DNA from: Oceanococcus atlanticus
GTDB taxonomy: Bacteria > Pseudomonadota > Gammaproteobacteria > Nevskiales > Oceanococcaceae
Reading direction: 5' to 3'
DNA length: 64,000 nt
NCBI RefSeq assembly: GCF_002088235.1
Contig: NZ_AQQV01000002.1
Location: 372,001-436,000, forward strand
Shown here: positions 42,056 through 51,959 of the stretch, one piece after another
Layout of the letters: every line of letters begins with the position of its first letter
Numbering within the stretch: position 1 is the stretch's first letter
The notes under the pieces: model-generated
What the model saw: only the letters and a program-made list of their open reading frames with translations
Database searches by the model: none
What the model was told of the DNA's origin: nothing
Translations under genes and position numbers: made by a program

Positions 42056-43975
42056 TCAGGAAGACAACCAATTTGCGAGGACAACATTTTTGAACACCTC
42101 TGGTTTTCGGTTTCTGGTTTCCGCAAGAGCCTGAGGAATAATTTTTTTGTTCAGACTCAACCATCTCCCTGTGTTCATAATGAAAAAAACCGCGCCACTT
42201 GACTGTCGTACAGCTGTCACAGGCCTCGTCCGAAAACGGGCCGTTGCAATGTACGAAACATCTGACTTTTGCTGCGCCCGCTTCAGACAAAAAAAAACGC
42301 CCCTCGCCAATCGGCGAGAAGCGTTGTGGAAGGTTCGCCCGAGGTGGCTGCGCTGGATTAAGCCGCGCAATTCCCGGCGCAGAATTTTCCCCACCGGGCT
42401 TTTCGGCAATTCCGCCAGAAACTCCACTTGGCGCGGGACTTTGTAGGGCGTCAGATTGTCACGACAGTATGCAATCAACTGCTCCGCTTTAAGCGCATCC
42501 GAGCTGCGCACCACGAAAACCTTGACGGCTTCCCCCGTGCGTTCATCCGGCACCCCCACGCAGGCAGACTCAACCACAGCTTCATGGCTGGCGCAGACTG
42601 CTTCGATCTCGGCTGGATACACATTGAAACCTGAGACCAGAATCATGTCCTTCTTGCGGTCCACAATCTGGTAGCTGCCATTGGCATAGCGCACCGCGAT
42701 ATCGCCGGTCCGAAAATATCCATCATCGGTGAACACTTCGGCATTGGCATCCGGCCGATTCCAGTAACCCACCATCACCTGCGGGCCACGAACGCACAGT
42801 TCGCCCGGCTCACCATCGGCCACCGGGTTGTCCTGCTCATCCAGCAACACAATGTCCGTGGATGGCATGGCAAAACCAACCGTACCACTGTGGTTCCCGG
42901 CATCCGGCGCATTGAGCGTAACCAATGGAGAGGTCTCCGAAAGGCCATATCCCTCAACAATGCTTTTGCCGGTGACGGCCTGCCAACGTTGCGCCACCGC
43001 CGCCTGCACCGACGCCCCGCCACCTGCGGCCAGGCACAGCCTGCTGAAATCCACCTGATCAAAACCCGGGGTGTGCAGCAGGCCGTTGAACAGCGTATTG
43101 ACGGCGCTGAACATGCTCACCGGGTAGCGCTTAAAGGTGTCAACCAGGGCTGGCAGATCGCGCGGATTGGGCACCAGCACATTGCATGCACCGTGATGCA
43201 TCATGGCCAGCGCATTCACGGTTAGCGCGAAGATGTGATACAGCGGCAAAGCCGTGATGACAACGTGCTGATCCTGATCCGGCAAAGCGGCCATGCACGG
43301 CTCAATCCAGCCCAGCAATTGTTGCTGATTGGCCATGATGTTGCCGTGCGACAGCGTCGCCCCCTTGGACGGTCCTGTGGTGCCTCCGGTGTACTGCAAA
43401 AAGGCCACGTCATTCGGTACCACCGCAACCTCATCCAGGTCGCCTTCTACCGAAAGTGCATCGTTTAAGGCAATGCGTGCCTCACCGCCATAAAGCCCAC
43501 TGGGCTTGACCGTTTCAGCCATTGGCGTCAACAGCACATTCTCCACCACTGTGTCGGGCAAGGCCTCATCCAGCGCAGCCAAGAACGGCTGCGCGATGAT
43601 GATCGCCTTGGCGCCCGAATCCACCAGTTGATGCTTCAGCTCACGCGCGGTGTACAGCGGATTGACATTCACCACCACCAAACCGGCCCGCAGGATGCCA
43701 AGCACGCTGATGGGGTATGCGATCAGATTGGGCATCATGACCGCAACCCGATCGCCCTTGTTGAGCCGACACTCGCTGAGCAGATACACCGCCAGGCGTT
43801 CCGAAAGCTGCTCAAGCTCACGGTAGCTCAGGGTGTCCTCGGCACAGGCGAATGCGGTGCGATCCGCGTAGCGACGGCAATCCTGTAACAGGACATCAGC
43901 AACATTACCTTCGCTCGGGAACGTGATTTGATTGGGCACCCAGTCCGGGTACGTCTGTTCTAAGCTCACGCTCAC
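42056..43975 (-). CDS. fadD: long-chain fatty-acid-CoA ligase, frame running past its expected end
   Basis: This acyl-CoA synthetase adenylates fatty acids and loads them on CoA. The P-loop-like AMP motif YTGGTTGPSKGA, GYGLSETSP, and the core motif YRTGDIAV/YQIVDRKKDMILVSGFNVYPAEIE are clear, and the catalytic lysine in PKSPVGKILRREL is present. Members normally stop just after RREL. Here the frame continues about 102 further codons of atypical sequence (to 42056) through a terminator hairpin. One extra G after that point explains this: without it the frame would end at TAA 42358-42360. The GTG at 43975 follows GGAGAG. Confidence 0.92.
   Translation of the reverse strand: MSVSLEQTYPDWVPNQITFPSEGNVADVLLQDCRRYADRTAFACAEDTLSYRELEQLSERLAVYLLSECRLNKGDRVAVMMPNLIAYPISVLGILRAGLVVVNVNPLYTARELKHQLVDSGAKAIIIAQPFLAALDEALPDTVVENVLLTPMAETVKPSGLYGGEARIALNDALSVEGDLDEVAVVPNDVAFLQYTGGTTGPSKGATLSHGNIMANQQQLLGWIEPCMAALPDQDQHVVITALPLYHIFALTVNALAMMHHGACNVLVPNPRDLPALVDTFKRYPVSMFSAVNTLFNGLLHTPGFDQVDFSRLCLAAGGGASVQAAVAQRWQAVTGKSIVEGYGLSETSPLVTLNAPDAGNHSGTVGFAMPSTDIVLLDEQDNPVADGEPGELCVRGPQVMVGYWNRPDANAEVFTDDGYFRTGDIAVRYANGSYQIVDRKKDMILVSGFNVYPAEIEAVCASHEAVVESACVGVPDERTGEAVKVFVVRSSDALKAEQLIAYCRDNLTPYKVPRQVEFLAELPKSPVGKILRRELRGLIQRSHLGRTFHNASRRLARGVFFCLKRAQQKSDVSYIATARFRTRPVTAVRQSSGAVFFIMNTGRWLSLNKKIIPQALAETRNRKPEVFKNVVLANWLSS
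42289..42323 (-). terminator. rho-independent terminator for the CoA ligase gene
   Basis: On the minus strand CTCGCC pairs with GGCGAG around a four-base loop, extended by outer CGC/GCG pairs, and is followed by a run of nine T (the A-run at 42289-42297 on the plus strand). It lies about 35 bases beyond the predicted ancestral stop (42358), where a terminator belongs, and inside the extended reading frame, where it does not. Confidence 0.82.
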
Positions 43976-44068
43976 TTGTTCTCTCTCCAGCACAATTCTG
44001 CAAGCTATTGCAGCATTGCCCCGGTTGGGTCACGCCTATCTATAGGTTGGTTTGCGTGGGGGAGAACC

Positions 44069-46822
44069 TCAGCGCAGCAGGCCCAGACGTTGCGCCTGAG
44101 CGATCGCACCAGCGCGATTGCGCGTGCCGAGTTTGTTGTAAATATTGTGCAGGTGCCACTTCAGCGTGCCTTCCGACACAAACAGCGCCTGAGCCAGCTT
44201 CTTGTTGTTCAGGCCACTGCTGGCCGCACGTTTGAGGATATCGATTTCACGCCGTGTGAGGGCTTCAACGGCGGTATCCACACTGGCCACGCCCTCCTCC
44301 TCATCAAGCAACCCAAGCACCTGAGCCAGCTCTCCAAGAATGCCATCGGCGGCGTCCTTTTCCACGCCTGCCGACCACGCCTGCTGGCGCACCTGCAACT
44401 GCTCGGCAATGAGCCCCCGGCCCAGCGCCCCGACATGCAACATGAAGCGGTAGCGCTGCTGCACCGCTGCCTCAGCCAGCAACTGACGGAAGCGACGCCC
44501 GGCGTCGTTGGCATCCCCGGCGGCATGCACGGCGATGGCCAGCAGAAAATCATATTCCGCTTTCATGCGCATCCGCCCGTCCTGGGCTGCGCATTTTGAC
44601 ATGGCCTTGAGGCGCTCCTGCGCCGCCGCATGCTTGCCACACAAAAGATCCTGATGAGCTCGGATCAGATCGGCACAGTTGTCACGATCGCGGGTAAACG
44701 CATCTTTGGGGTAATCCAGCAGCTGTCGCGCCTGAATCACCGCATCTGCGGCCAGCTGATCATCGGCATGCAGATAACGCAGCACGCGTCGCGTGGCCAG
44801 CTGTGTGGTCAGACGAGGCAAGCCGAACGACAAACCCAGCGACTCGCCGTCAGACAGGCTGGAAACGGCCAACTCCAGATTGCCATCCTCTGCGGCCAGA
44901 TACGACTGGGTCAAATAGGCAAAATACAGCGAGTCGACCATGCCCTGGTCGAGAATGGCATGCAGGCCGCTGTCGATGTGGGCGCGCGCCGCCGACAGGT
45001 CACCGGCTTCGTAAGCGAGATAGGCCAGCATGCAGTTGCTCATGCCGGAGGGCGGCGAATGCTCGCCCAAGGCCTGCGACATCTCCTCAAGGCCACGCTG
45101 CCCGGCCAGGCGAGCGGCCGCGAAATCACCACGTTTGATCAGCACGGCGATCCGGATATTGTGCACCCAGGACAGCGAGTAATCGGCGCCGCAGCGGCGA
45201 AAACGTTCCTCGGCCTGTTCCAGAGGCGGCAAAGACTGATCAAGCAAATTCGAGTTGCGTGCAGCAGGCGACAAGGTCGACAGCACTTGCCCACGCTCTG
45301 CATCGCTGGCATCGGGATAGCGATCCAGCCATTGCCGAATCTCGTCGATCTGATCCTGTGCGCGGTCCATGATCGCGGCAATCACGAAGTTGTGCATCTT
45401 GAGCTGACGCTCAAGATCTTGCGCGCGAGCCGCAGGCAGGTCGGGCAGCAGCGTTTGCAGCCGCAACAACACCGCCTCGGCCTCGGGCATCTTGCGCGAG
45501 AACCCCAGGGCCCAGGATTGATGCAGCAACAACTCGGGGTAGCGATTCAGGACCTCATCAGGCAAAGCCTGAGTCCAGGCCAGAAATGATTCGAACTCCG
45601 CGCTGCTACGGACCACCTCGTCGGCACATTCGAGCATGCGCTGGGCCATGAAGTCCCATTCACCGGCCCGACGGGCGCATTCGATGGCTTCATGGATACG
45701 CCCTTGCGACCAACACCACTCGGCCGTGCGGCTGATGAGATCTTGATACAGCGTCTGATTCTCCAACTTCAAACGCCGCCGCATGAAGTCCGCACACAAC
45801 GCATGAAAACGGAATTCGCCGGTGTTGATATCCACACGCTGCAGAAACAGATTGGCATCCAGTATTCGTTGCAGCATACGCCCGACCTCGTCGGGCTCCG
45901 TCACCAGATGGCGCAGTAAGTCTGCGTTGAACTGTTCGGGCACGGCAGCGCGCAGAAGAAAAGCCTGCAACTCCTCATCCAGGCTGGTGAACAACACCTC
46001 GCCCAGGTAATCCGTTAGTTCACTGGATGCGCCTACGAAATCCTCGATGACCGTGCCGGTCTGCCCGCGCGCATTCACGCCCATGGCGTAAAGGCTCAGT
46101 GCAGCAGGCCAACCTTCGGTCTTGCGCGCCAATGCAAGCAGCGCCGTATCCGGTAACTCAATGTCGAAACGCTGACTCAACAGCTCACGAATCTCGCCCG
46201 CATTGAATTGCAGATCCTTGATTCCGAACTCCACAATCTTGCCGGCCAAGCGGTAGCGAGACAACGCGAACTGGCGAATGTCGCGGCTGCCCAGCACCAG
46301 CGTCAGATTGGCGGGCCGATGTTCAATGAGCAGCGCGACAATATTGCGCCCGGCTGCAGTCGAGAGATTTTCCAAGTCATCCAGGAAAAGGAAAATACGC
46401 CGCCCTACAGCCTCGATCTCGTAGGCCAGACTGGCCATGACCGGTTCGATCAGATAGGAGGTTGCGGTCCGCAGGTGGCTTTCCGTCTGCGAACAATCGA
46501 TGGCCGGCAATTGCTCACGCAGCGCCTGCAACAAATCCAGCAACAAGGCTTTGGGATCACGGTGCTTGTCGCGCAATGCCAACCAGCAGCATTCCTGCTC
46601 CCTGGCTTGCAGATGATCTTGCCACAAGGCCATGGCGGTGGACTTGCCATAACCTGCTGGTGCCAGAAATGCCGCCAGCCCGACCTGCCCACTGCAGACA
46701 GAGTCCGGCACCCCCAGACGTGAACGTTCAATTTCACTTTCCGGGCGCATTGGGTTCTGCCGAATGAGTGTCGGGCGTGCACCACCCGACTCAACGCTGT
46801 TTCCTATGGCAGCGTTCTCCAC
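44069..46822 (-). CDS. MalT-like LuxR-family transcriptional regulator (LAL type)
   Basis: This roughly 917-residue regulator has a P-loop ATPase (FLAPAGYGKST near residue 55 of the shorter start, Walker B FLFLDDLE), a long helical repeat (TPR-like) middle and a C-terminal LuxR HTH with LTRREIDILKRAASSGLNNKKLAQALFVSEGTLKWHLHNIY. The GTG at 46822 has GAGGAG at good spacing and is preferred to a frame 17 codons longer. LAL regulators sense small molecules and control degradation clusters. It sits between the YCF48/DUF1302 genes and the CoA ligase, which it may regulate. Confidence 0.9.
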   Translation of the reverse strand: MENAAIGNSVESGGARPTLIRQNPMRPESEIERSRLGVPDSVCSGQVGLAAFLAPAGYGKSTAMALWQDHLQAREQECCWLALRDKHRDPKALLLDLLQALREQLPAIDCSQTESHLRTATSYLIEPVMASLAYEIEAVGRRIFLFLDDLENLSTAAGRNIVALLIEHRPANLTLVLGSRDIRQFALSRYRLAGKIVEFGIKDLQFNAGEIRELLSQRFDIELPDTALLALARKTEGWPAALSLYAMGVNARGQTGTVIEDFVGASSELTDYLGEVLFTSLDEELQAFLLRAAVPEQFNADLLRHLVTEPDEVGRMLQRILDANLFLQRVDINTGEFRFHALCADFMRRRLKLENQTLYQDLISRTAEWCWSQGRIHEAIECARRAGEWDFMAQRMLECADEVVRSSAEFESFLAWTQALPDEVLNRYPELLLHQSWALGFSRKMPEAEAVLLRLQTLLPDLPAARAQDLERQLKMHNFVIAAIMDRAQDQIDEIRQWLDRYPDASDAERGQVLSTLSPAARNSNLLDQSLPPLEQAEERFRRCGADYSLSWVHNIRIAVLIKRGDFAAARLAGQRGLEEMSQALGEHSPPSGMSNCMLAYLAYEAGDLSAARAHIDSGLHAILDQGMVDSLYFAYLTQSYLAAEDGNLELAVSSLSDGESLGLSFGLPRLTTQLATRRVLRYLHADDQLAADAVIQARQLLDYPKDAFTRDRDNCADLIRAHQDLLCGKHAAAQERLKAMSKCAAQDGRMRMKAEYDFLLAIAVHAAGDANDAGRRFRQLLAEAAVQQRYRFMLHVGALGRGLIAEQLQVRQQAWSAGVEKDAADGILGELAQVLGLLDEEEGVASVDTAVEALTRREIDILKRAASSGLNNKKLAQALFVSEGTLKWHLHNIYNKLGTRNRAGAIAQAQRLGLLR

Positions 46823-46953
46823 ATGCTGTCTCCTCGTCACCAGTCCTGGCGATAGCACTTTGCCGTGCAGCACGGGACTCTAGCGCAGTTTGAAGCGGAG
46901 AAACAGCAGGCGGCGCCAACCCAGACCAGCGCCTGGGTTGGCCGTGCAAGGTG

Positions 46954-47955
46954 CTACTGCTGACTGACCGAGGCAAGATCCTCGGCAGGCAACGGCATCA
47001 CATGGATGCCTCGGTCACCGGCCAGATAGACCTGTCCGTCACGCACCACCGCGGCATTCAACGAGCCGGTGTTGGAGGATTCCGGGTCATATACGCGGAT
47101 CTGGGTCATTCGCCCCGGAGCATCCAGTACCCACATGCTGCGGTTCAGGCCGGTGATCAGCATACGCTTGGAGCTAACCGGCGTGATGCTGGTTAGGCCG
47201 AGCAGCGTGTCCGACTCGATCCGCCGCCAGTCGGCCACACCAAGCTCATTGGTGACATAGGCATTGCCACGCATACCAACGGCCAGCACACCCTTTTCAC
47301 CCAGCGCTTGCACATCGTAGAACGAGCCGTCATAGGGTGAATCCAGCTGCACCCATTGCCCCTCTTCATCGGTCGCGAAGATGCTGCCCATCTCACCAAC
47401 CATCAGATAGCGACCGCTCGGCGCCCTGGTGATCGCATACAGATGCACGGCCGCATCGGCCACCGCCGGTGCGTCAACCGCTGTCCAGGTCTTGCCACCG
47501 TCCGTGGTGCCCAGGAATGTGCCGAAAGCGCCGATGGCGTAGCCACGCTGGGCGTTCTCGAAATACACGTCAAGCAAAGGCCCCAGACCGTCCGGGTCAA
47601 AATGCTGCAGTTCCCAACTCGCCCCACCATCGGTGGTGTGCAGAATGGACGCATCGTGACCGACCGCCCAGCCCTGCTTTTCGTCAGCGAAACTGACGGC
47701 CGTCAGCAAACGATTGACCGGAGCAACAATCTGCTCCCAACGCTCACCATCCTGCGAGCGCAGGATATGCCCGCGCACGCCCACCGCAATCAAACCATTG
47801 CCGGTGTCGGTGACGTCCAGCAACAGGCTGTCCCGGGCCATCGGATAGACCTCGGCATCCTGCGGGTTCATCGGCGATTCGGCAATGCTTGCCGAGGCCA
47901 GCAGAAATGCCAGCGCGCCACTGAATGAACGCACACTCTTGTGATTCCACATCAT
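46954..47955 (-). CDS. YCF48-like (BNR-repeat) exported protein
   Basis: This 333-residue protein has a signal peptide ending ASIAES and about seven YCF48/BNR-type beta-propeller blades with repeated 'GW/GYAVG...I..T.DGG..W' units, for example QGWAVGHDASILHTTDGGASW and RGYAIGAFGTFLGTTDGGKTW. In photosynthetic systems the Ycf48 propeller helps assemble membrane complexes. Here it is found next to DUF1302, DUF1329 and MMPL genes and probably belongs to the same envelope machine. The ATG at 47955 has GGAG eight bases upstream. Confidence 0.86.
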   Translation of the reverse strand: MMWNHKSVRSFSGALAFLLASASIAESPMNPQDAEVYPMARDSLLLDVTDTGNGLIAVGVRGHILRSQDGERWEQIVAPVNRLLTAVSFADEKQGWAVGHDASILHTTDGGASWELQHFDPDGLGPLLDVYFENAQRGYAIGAFGTFLGTTDGGKTWTAVDAPAVADAAVHLYAITRAPSGRYLMVGEMGSIFATDEEGQWVQLDSPYDGSFYDVQALGEKGVLAVGMRGNAYVTNELGVADWRRIESDTLLGLTSITPVSSKRMLITGLNRSMWVLDAPGRMTQIRVYDPESSNTGSLNAAVVRDGQVYLAGDRGIHVMPLPAEDLASVSQQ

Positions 47956-47997
47956 GAAAGCCACTCCACGTTGTGAGTTTTCGACACAACGCCCACC

Positions 47998-50478
47998 TTA
48001 GAACTGATACTTGAAGAAGAAGCCAAGATTATCCCGATCACGCCACACGTTATGGCGCCCGGCGCCGGTGAACATGTTGTACGAAACCGTGAACGAATAG
48101 CCTTGGTCATGACGCGTTTCCAGCAACAGATTGAGCGCCATGCGACCTTCTACAAAGTTTGCAGCCGGCCCCGGCGAGTTGCCTTCGATGTCATGCTGCC
48201 AGATGAACAGCGGCTGAACGCTGATGCCCGGCAGGACGGATTCATAGCTGATGCGGCCCACCACACGATAACCCCATGCGAAATCATCAGCGAATGCGCT
48301 GCGCGATTCCTGGGTCGGGTTGAAACGCAAACCATCGGCACCGAAACTGCAGGTCGGGTTGCTTGAGCACGCCAGTTGCGAGCCATCAGCACCAGTCCCG
48401 TCGGCACCGGCACTGGCGTGTGTCACCGCGGTGTAGGGCCCTTCGATCTGTAGCTGACTGAACTTCGGCATGTTCAACACATGCGTGGCTGCCAACTCGT
48501 AGAGCAAAATGATCTGGTCGGCGCCAATCCAGTTTTCTGACGAACCCAGTACGCGGGTTGCACCCAGGTTGTACTGGTTAACCTTGCCCTCGATCCAGCC
48601 TTGAATGTAGCTGTTGGGGTCGGTTTCGCCGATGGTGTTCTGGCGGTACGGCTCGATGAAACTGGGGAACGAACGCGCTGAACCCGGCGGTGAACCAACG
48701 ATCAGATTGATCGTATCGGGGTACGGATTGTTGCCCTCGGCATCGACGAAGTCGCTGCTGTCGTAGGTGATCATGTTGCCCTGCGCATCATAGCCACGCC
48801 CCGCCGTGGTACCAGCACAACCCAGACTGGCGTCATGACAACGGGTCAGAGTCGGTGCCAGACCGGCAAACACCAGATCGACCAGTGCAACCTGCAGCGG
48901 CAACTTCGGACGGTGCGAGATCTCGCCCTGGAAGGAGTACTCACCAAACGTGGTGTTGAAGCTGAAGCCGAACATCTTCAGATCTTCGGGATATTCCAGC
49001 TGAAGCTTGAGCGAATCCAGCGCCAAGGTATCCGAGTACGGCTGATTCGGGTTGTAGACCAGCAGGCTGGCCAATGCGGCTGGTGCGGAAAGCAGTGAAT
49101 CCAGACCAATGTCATTAACCAGAATGCCCGGATTCTGCAGGGCCAGCGTGGTCAATTGAGCCAACAGAGCCGGTTGTGCTTCCGGACGAGACACCGGCAG
49201 GTTGTCGCAGGCCTGTAGCAGGGTCAGCGTGTTGTGCGCATCAATGCCCAAATCATTGCCTTCACGACGTGCGCAGCTGGCATTGGCAGCGAACACGCTG
49301 GCATACGGCAACTTGGAGTGATAGTTCATGAAGTACAGACCGAACTCGGTACCGTTGTTCAGATCGTAGAAGTACTTCTTCAGTGCCACACCATACTGGC
49401 CACTGTCCCGCGCCTTGTTGGCCGGGAGCAATTCAGCGGTCGGCGTGGTTGGCGTGATCAACGTCAGCGGATTATCGAGGAAGGTTGAAGCCCCTTCAGG
49501 ATCTTCATGGCCACCGAAAGTGGCGTTGACATGGTCGACCAGGTTGTCGGTGCCCACGTCAATAAATGACATGAAGGTCCCTGGCGTTGGGATTTCAATC
49601 GGCTCCCACTCGTACTGGTAATAAGCTTCGACATCAATGCCGCCGAGGGTCTGGGTGCTGAGCCGGAACATACCCACCGGCACGAACAGCTCTTCAAGCA
49701 AACCAAAACCAAGACGGAAAAGACTGTTGGCGTTAACCGGCTGAGCCTGGTTCACGCTGTTGACCACTGCGACCGTGCTCTGGCCCCAGTTCACGGTCTG
49801 CTTGCCCACACGGAACAGAACGTTGTTAAGCCCCGGCAGATCAACTTCACCGAAGAAATTGAGGTCGAGGATGTCGTAGCGCAATGCAGCCTGTTCGGCG
49901 CTGCGCTGATCACGGTCGTTACGCACCACGGCGCCCGGACCATGAACCTGGGAGAAATAGCGGTTGGAGGTTTGCGGGTCGTCACGCACCCCCGTAGTGG
50001 CGGCGTTCTCCGGCGTCACCCGGTTCGGGTGATATTCCTCGAAATCGTAGTTGACGTAATCGTAGATGCCGATACCACGGGCAAAAATCCCGAAATTGCC
50101 CCACTCGATCTTGAGGTCGTTACTGATCTTCAGCGGCGCCTGGGTGATATCCCACTTGTTGTAGTTGAGATTACCGTCGTCCAGGTTGACCGAAGCCTGC
50201 CCCGGTGCCTGAGCCAAACGCTCGGCCGGGTGTGTTTGACTACGATGCAGGCCCTGACAGAACTGAAAGGCGCCCGAACACAGGTCGGGGTCCAGATTCA
50301 GCTTGCCGATGAGGTCTTTTTCCGGCTCTTCGATACGCCAGCTGTAACCAAAAGTTGCCGTGTTGTTGAGCACCCCTGAAAAGGTCTCGCCGAACATCGA
50401 CAGATTGAATTCAATTGCACTTGCACCGAACGGCATCCCCGCCATGGCTAGTGCGATAACACGCCACGTCTTGCCCAT
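47998..50478 (-). CDS. DUF1302 family outer-membrane protein (paralogue 2)
   Basis: This 826-residue protein has a signal peptide (RVIALAMAGMPFGASA) and the DUF1302 hallmarks IGKLNLDPDLCSGAF near residue 55 and FADDFAWGYRVVGR near the end, shared with paralogue 1 at 29242-31368. It is about 118 residues longer, mainly in the middle. It is predicted to be an outer-membrane barrel. AGGAGAT precedes the ATG. A terminator-like hairpin lies just upstream, so its transcription may be weaker than that of DUF1329. Confidence 0.87.
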   Translation of the reverse strand: MGKTWRVIALAMAGMPFGASAIEFNLSMFGETFSGVLNNTATFGYSWRIEEPEKDLIGKLNLDPDLCSGAFQFCQGLHRSQTHPAERLAQAPGQASVNLDDGNLNYNKWDITQAPLKISNDLKIEWGNFGIFARGIGIYDYVNYDFEEYHPNRVTPENAATTGVRDDPQTSNRYFSQVHGPGAVVRNDRDQRSAEQAALRYDILDLNFFGEVDLPGLNNVLFRVGKQTVNWGQSTVAVVNSVNQAQPVNANSLFRLGFGLLEELFVPVGMFRLSTQTLGGIDVEAYYQYEWEPIEIPTPGTFMSFIDVGTDNLVDHVNATFGGHEDPEGASTFLDNPLTLITPTTPTAELLPANKARDSGQYGVALKKYFYDLNNGTEFGLYFMNYHSKLPYASVFAANASCARREGNDLGIDAHNTLTLLQACDNLPVSRPEAQPALLAQLTTLALQNPGILVNDIGLDSLLSAPAALASLLVYNPNQPYSDTLALDSLKLQLEYPEDLKMFGFSFNTTFGEYSFQGEISHRPKLPLQVALVDLVFAGLAPTLTRCHDASLGCAGTTAGRGYDAQGNMITYDSSDFVDAEGNNPYPDTINLIVGSPPGSARSFPSFIEPYRQNTIGETDPNSYIQGWIEGKVNQYNLGATRVLGSSENWIGADQIILLYELAATHVLNMPKFSQLQIEGPYTAVTHASAGADGTGADGSQLACSSNPTCSFGADGLRFNPTQESRSAFADDFAWGYRVVGRISYESVLPGISVQPLFIWQHDIEGNSPGPAANFVEGRMALNLLLETRHDQGYSFTVSYNMFTGAGRHNVWRDRDNLGFFFKYQF

Positions 50479-50510
50479 ATTGTTATCTCCTGATCCACTC
50501 CCCGCACCTT

Positions 50511-50550
50511 AAAAAACCCCGACCTGCATCTCGCTGGATGAAGGTCGGGG
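50511..50550 (-). terminator. rho-independent terminator between DUF1329 and DUF1302 genes
   Basis: On the minus strand CCCCGACC pairs with GGTCGGGG (eight bp) around an 18-base loop and is followed by six T. It sits 14 bases after the DUF1329 stop and before the DUF1302 ribosome site, so it should partly end transcripts that start at the MMPL gene. Confidence 0.8.
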
Positions 50551-50563
50551 AGTCTTGGGGGAT

Positions 50564-51922
50564 TTATTTCGATGCCTTCTTCTGAACCGTGTTGGGTTCG
50601 AAATGGCTATCAGTGAAGCTCACCGTCTGGTCGTACGGCTGGTCCTCGTTCATCATCGCGGTGGTGAAGTAGCGCCCGCTGTTGAAGTGGTAGATCACTT
50701 CCGGCGAGGTGCTTGCGGCCAGCACGTTGTGGTTGAACACCAGGTGACCTTCCTGGAACTGCATGATCTTGCCTTCGTGGTCATAGTTGTCGATGGCCAC
50801 AACATTCCAGGAATCTTCGTCCAGGTAGATCGTGCGCTTGGCGAAGGTATGACGCTGATCTTCCTTGTTCACCGACTCCACCACCCATACGCGATGCAGC
50901 TCGTAACGCGGTAGCTCCGGGTTCACGTGGTTCGGCGATGCGATGTCTTCGTAGGTGGTCGGCGGCTTGCCAATCTTGTACGAGTTGTACGGAATGTAGA
51001 CTTCACGCTTACCGATCAGCTTCCAGCTGAAACGCTCAAGTACACCGTTGTAGAGGTCAACCTGGTCATAGAACTGGTGACCATCGGTGCCCTCATAAGG
51101 GTTATCACAGCACACCGCCGGTGCGCGACGAATACGCTTGAGCACCGGGGCATACAACCAGGCCGCACGCCCTTCGGCGCCAAAACCGGCTTTTTCATGC
51201 ACCAGAATGTAGGTACCCGCAACGCGCGGTGGTGCCACGGTGGCCGACAGGTAACGCAGGAAGTCCACACCAGGCTTCAGCTCTGGCGGGTTTTCCAGTT
51301 CCAGATTGGCGTAGTAGAACTTCACGTCCTCGACAATCTTGGTGACTTTGAAACGACCGTCCTGCTGAACAATCATCTGGTTGTTGTAACGAATCAGCTC
51401 ATTGCCGCGCCATTTGGTGCGGTGATTCCAGATCGGCTCAGCACCGGATTTCGGAATCGGAAACGGAAAGCCCAGATATGCGCCACGCGGGTTATCAACC
51501 CCTTCCAGCTCGGCACGGGTCGCGTTCTTGATGGTTTCCTGCTGAATACGCTCCGGCAGATTCACATTACGCACGGTCGGATACACCTTCATTTTGTAGG
51601 TGTCCGGGTAACGGCGCATCAGTTCCTTGTGGCCTTCGGTCAGGCTGGCTTCGTACTCACCAACGTTCTGAGCGTTGATGGTGAACAGCGGCTGCTGCGC
51701 TTCAATCTTGGGGTCACTGGGGAACTCACCCTTGAGCGCGCCGCGTTGCTCAGCCGGCGTCCATTCCGGAATCGTACCCGCAGCATTGCCGGCACGCTCT
51801 GCGCCCACCGGGGTCAGCTCTTTGCCCAGCTTGGCCGCTTCTTCCGGCGACACTTTGGCCAGGGCAGGATATGCGGTGACCAGGCAGGCCGCCGTGGTCA
51901 ATGTCAGCATTCTCAGCTTCAT
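50564..51922 (-). CDS. DUF1329 family protein (LolA-like outer-membrane partner, paralogue 2)
   Basis: This 452-residue periplasmic protein has a signal peptide (LTLTTAACLVTAYPALA) and DUF1329 features: ELTPVGAERAGNAAGTIPEW, YKMKVYPTVRNVNLP and LHRVWVVESVNKEDQRHTFAKR, nearly the same as in paralogue 1. It is 61 residues shorter. The ATG at 51922 follows GAGGAG; the longer open frame overlaps the MMPL gene. It lies between the MMPL transporter (37 bases upstream) and DUF1302. Confidence 0.9.
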   Translation of the reverse strand: MKLRMLTLTTAACLVTAYPALAKVSPEEAAKLGKELTPVGAERAGNAAGTIPEWTPAEQRGALKGEFPSDPKIEAQQPLFTINAQNVGEYEASLTEGHKELMRRYPDTYKMKVYPTVRNVNLPERIQQETIKNATRAELEGVDNPRGAYLGFPFPIPKSGAEPIWNHRTKWRGNELIRYNNQMIVQQDGRFKVTKIVEDVKFYYANLELENPPELKPGVDFLRYLSATVAPPRVAGTYILVHEKAGFGAEGRAAWLYAPVLKRIRRAPAVCCDNPYEGTDGHQFYDQVDLYNGVLERFSWKLIGKREVYIPYNSYKIGKPPTTYEDIASPNHVNPELPRYELHRVWVVESVNKEDQRHTFAKRTIYLDEDSWNVVAIDNYDHEGKIMQFQEGHLVFNHNVLAASTSPEVIYHFNSGRYFTTAMMNEDQPYDQTVSFTDSHFEPNTVQKKASK

Positions 51923-51959
51923 TTCAATCTCCTCGAGGTTTAATGAACAGTCGGCCGGA

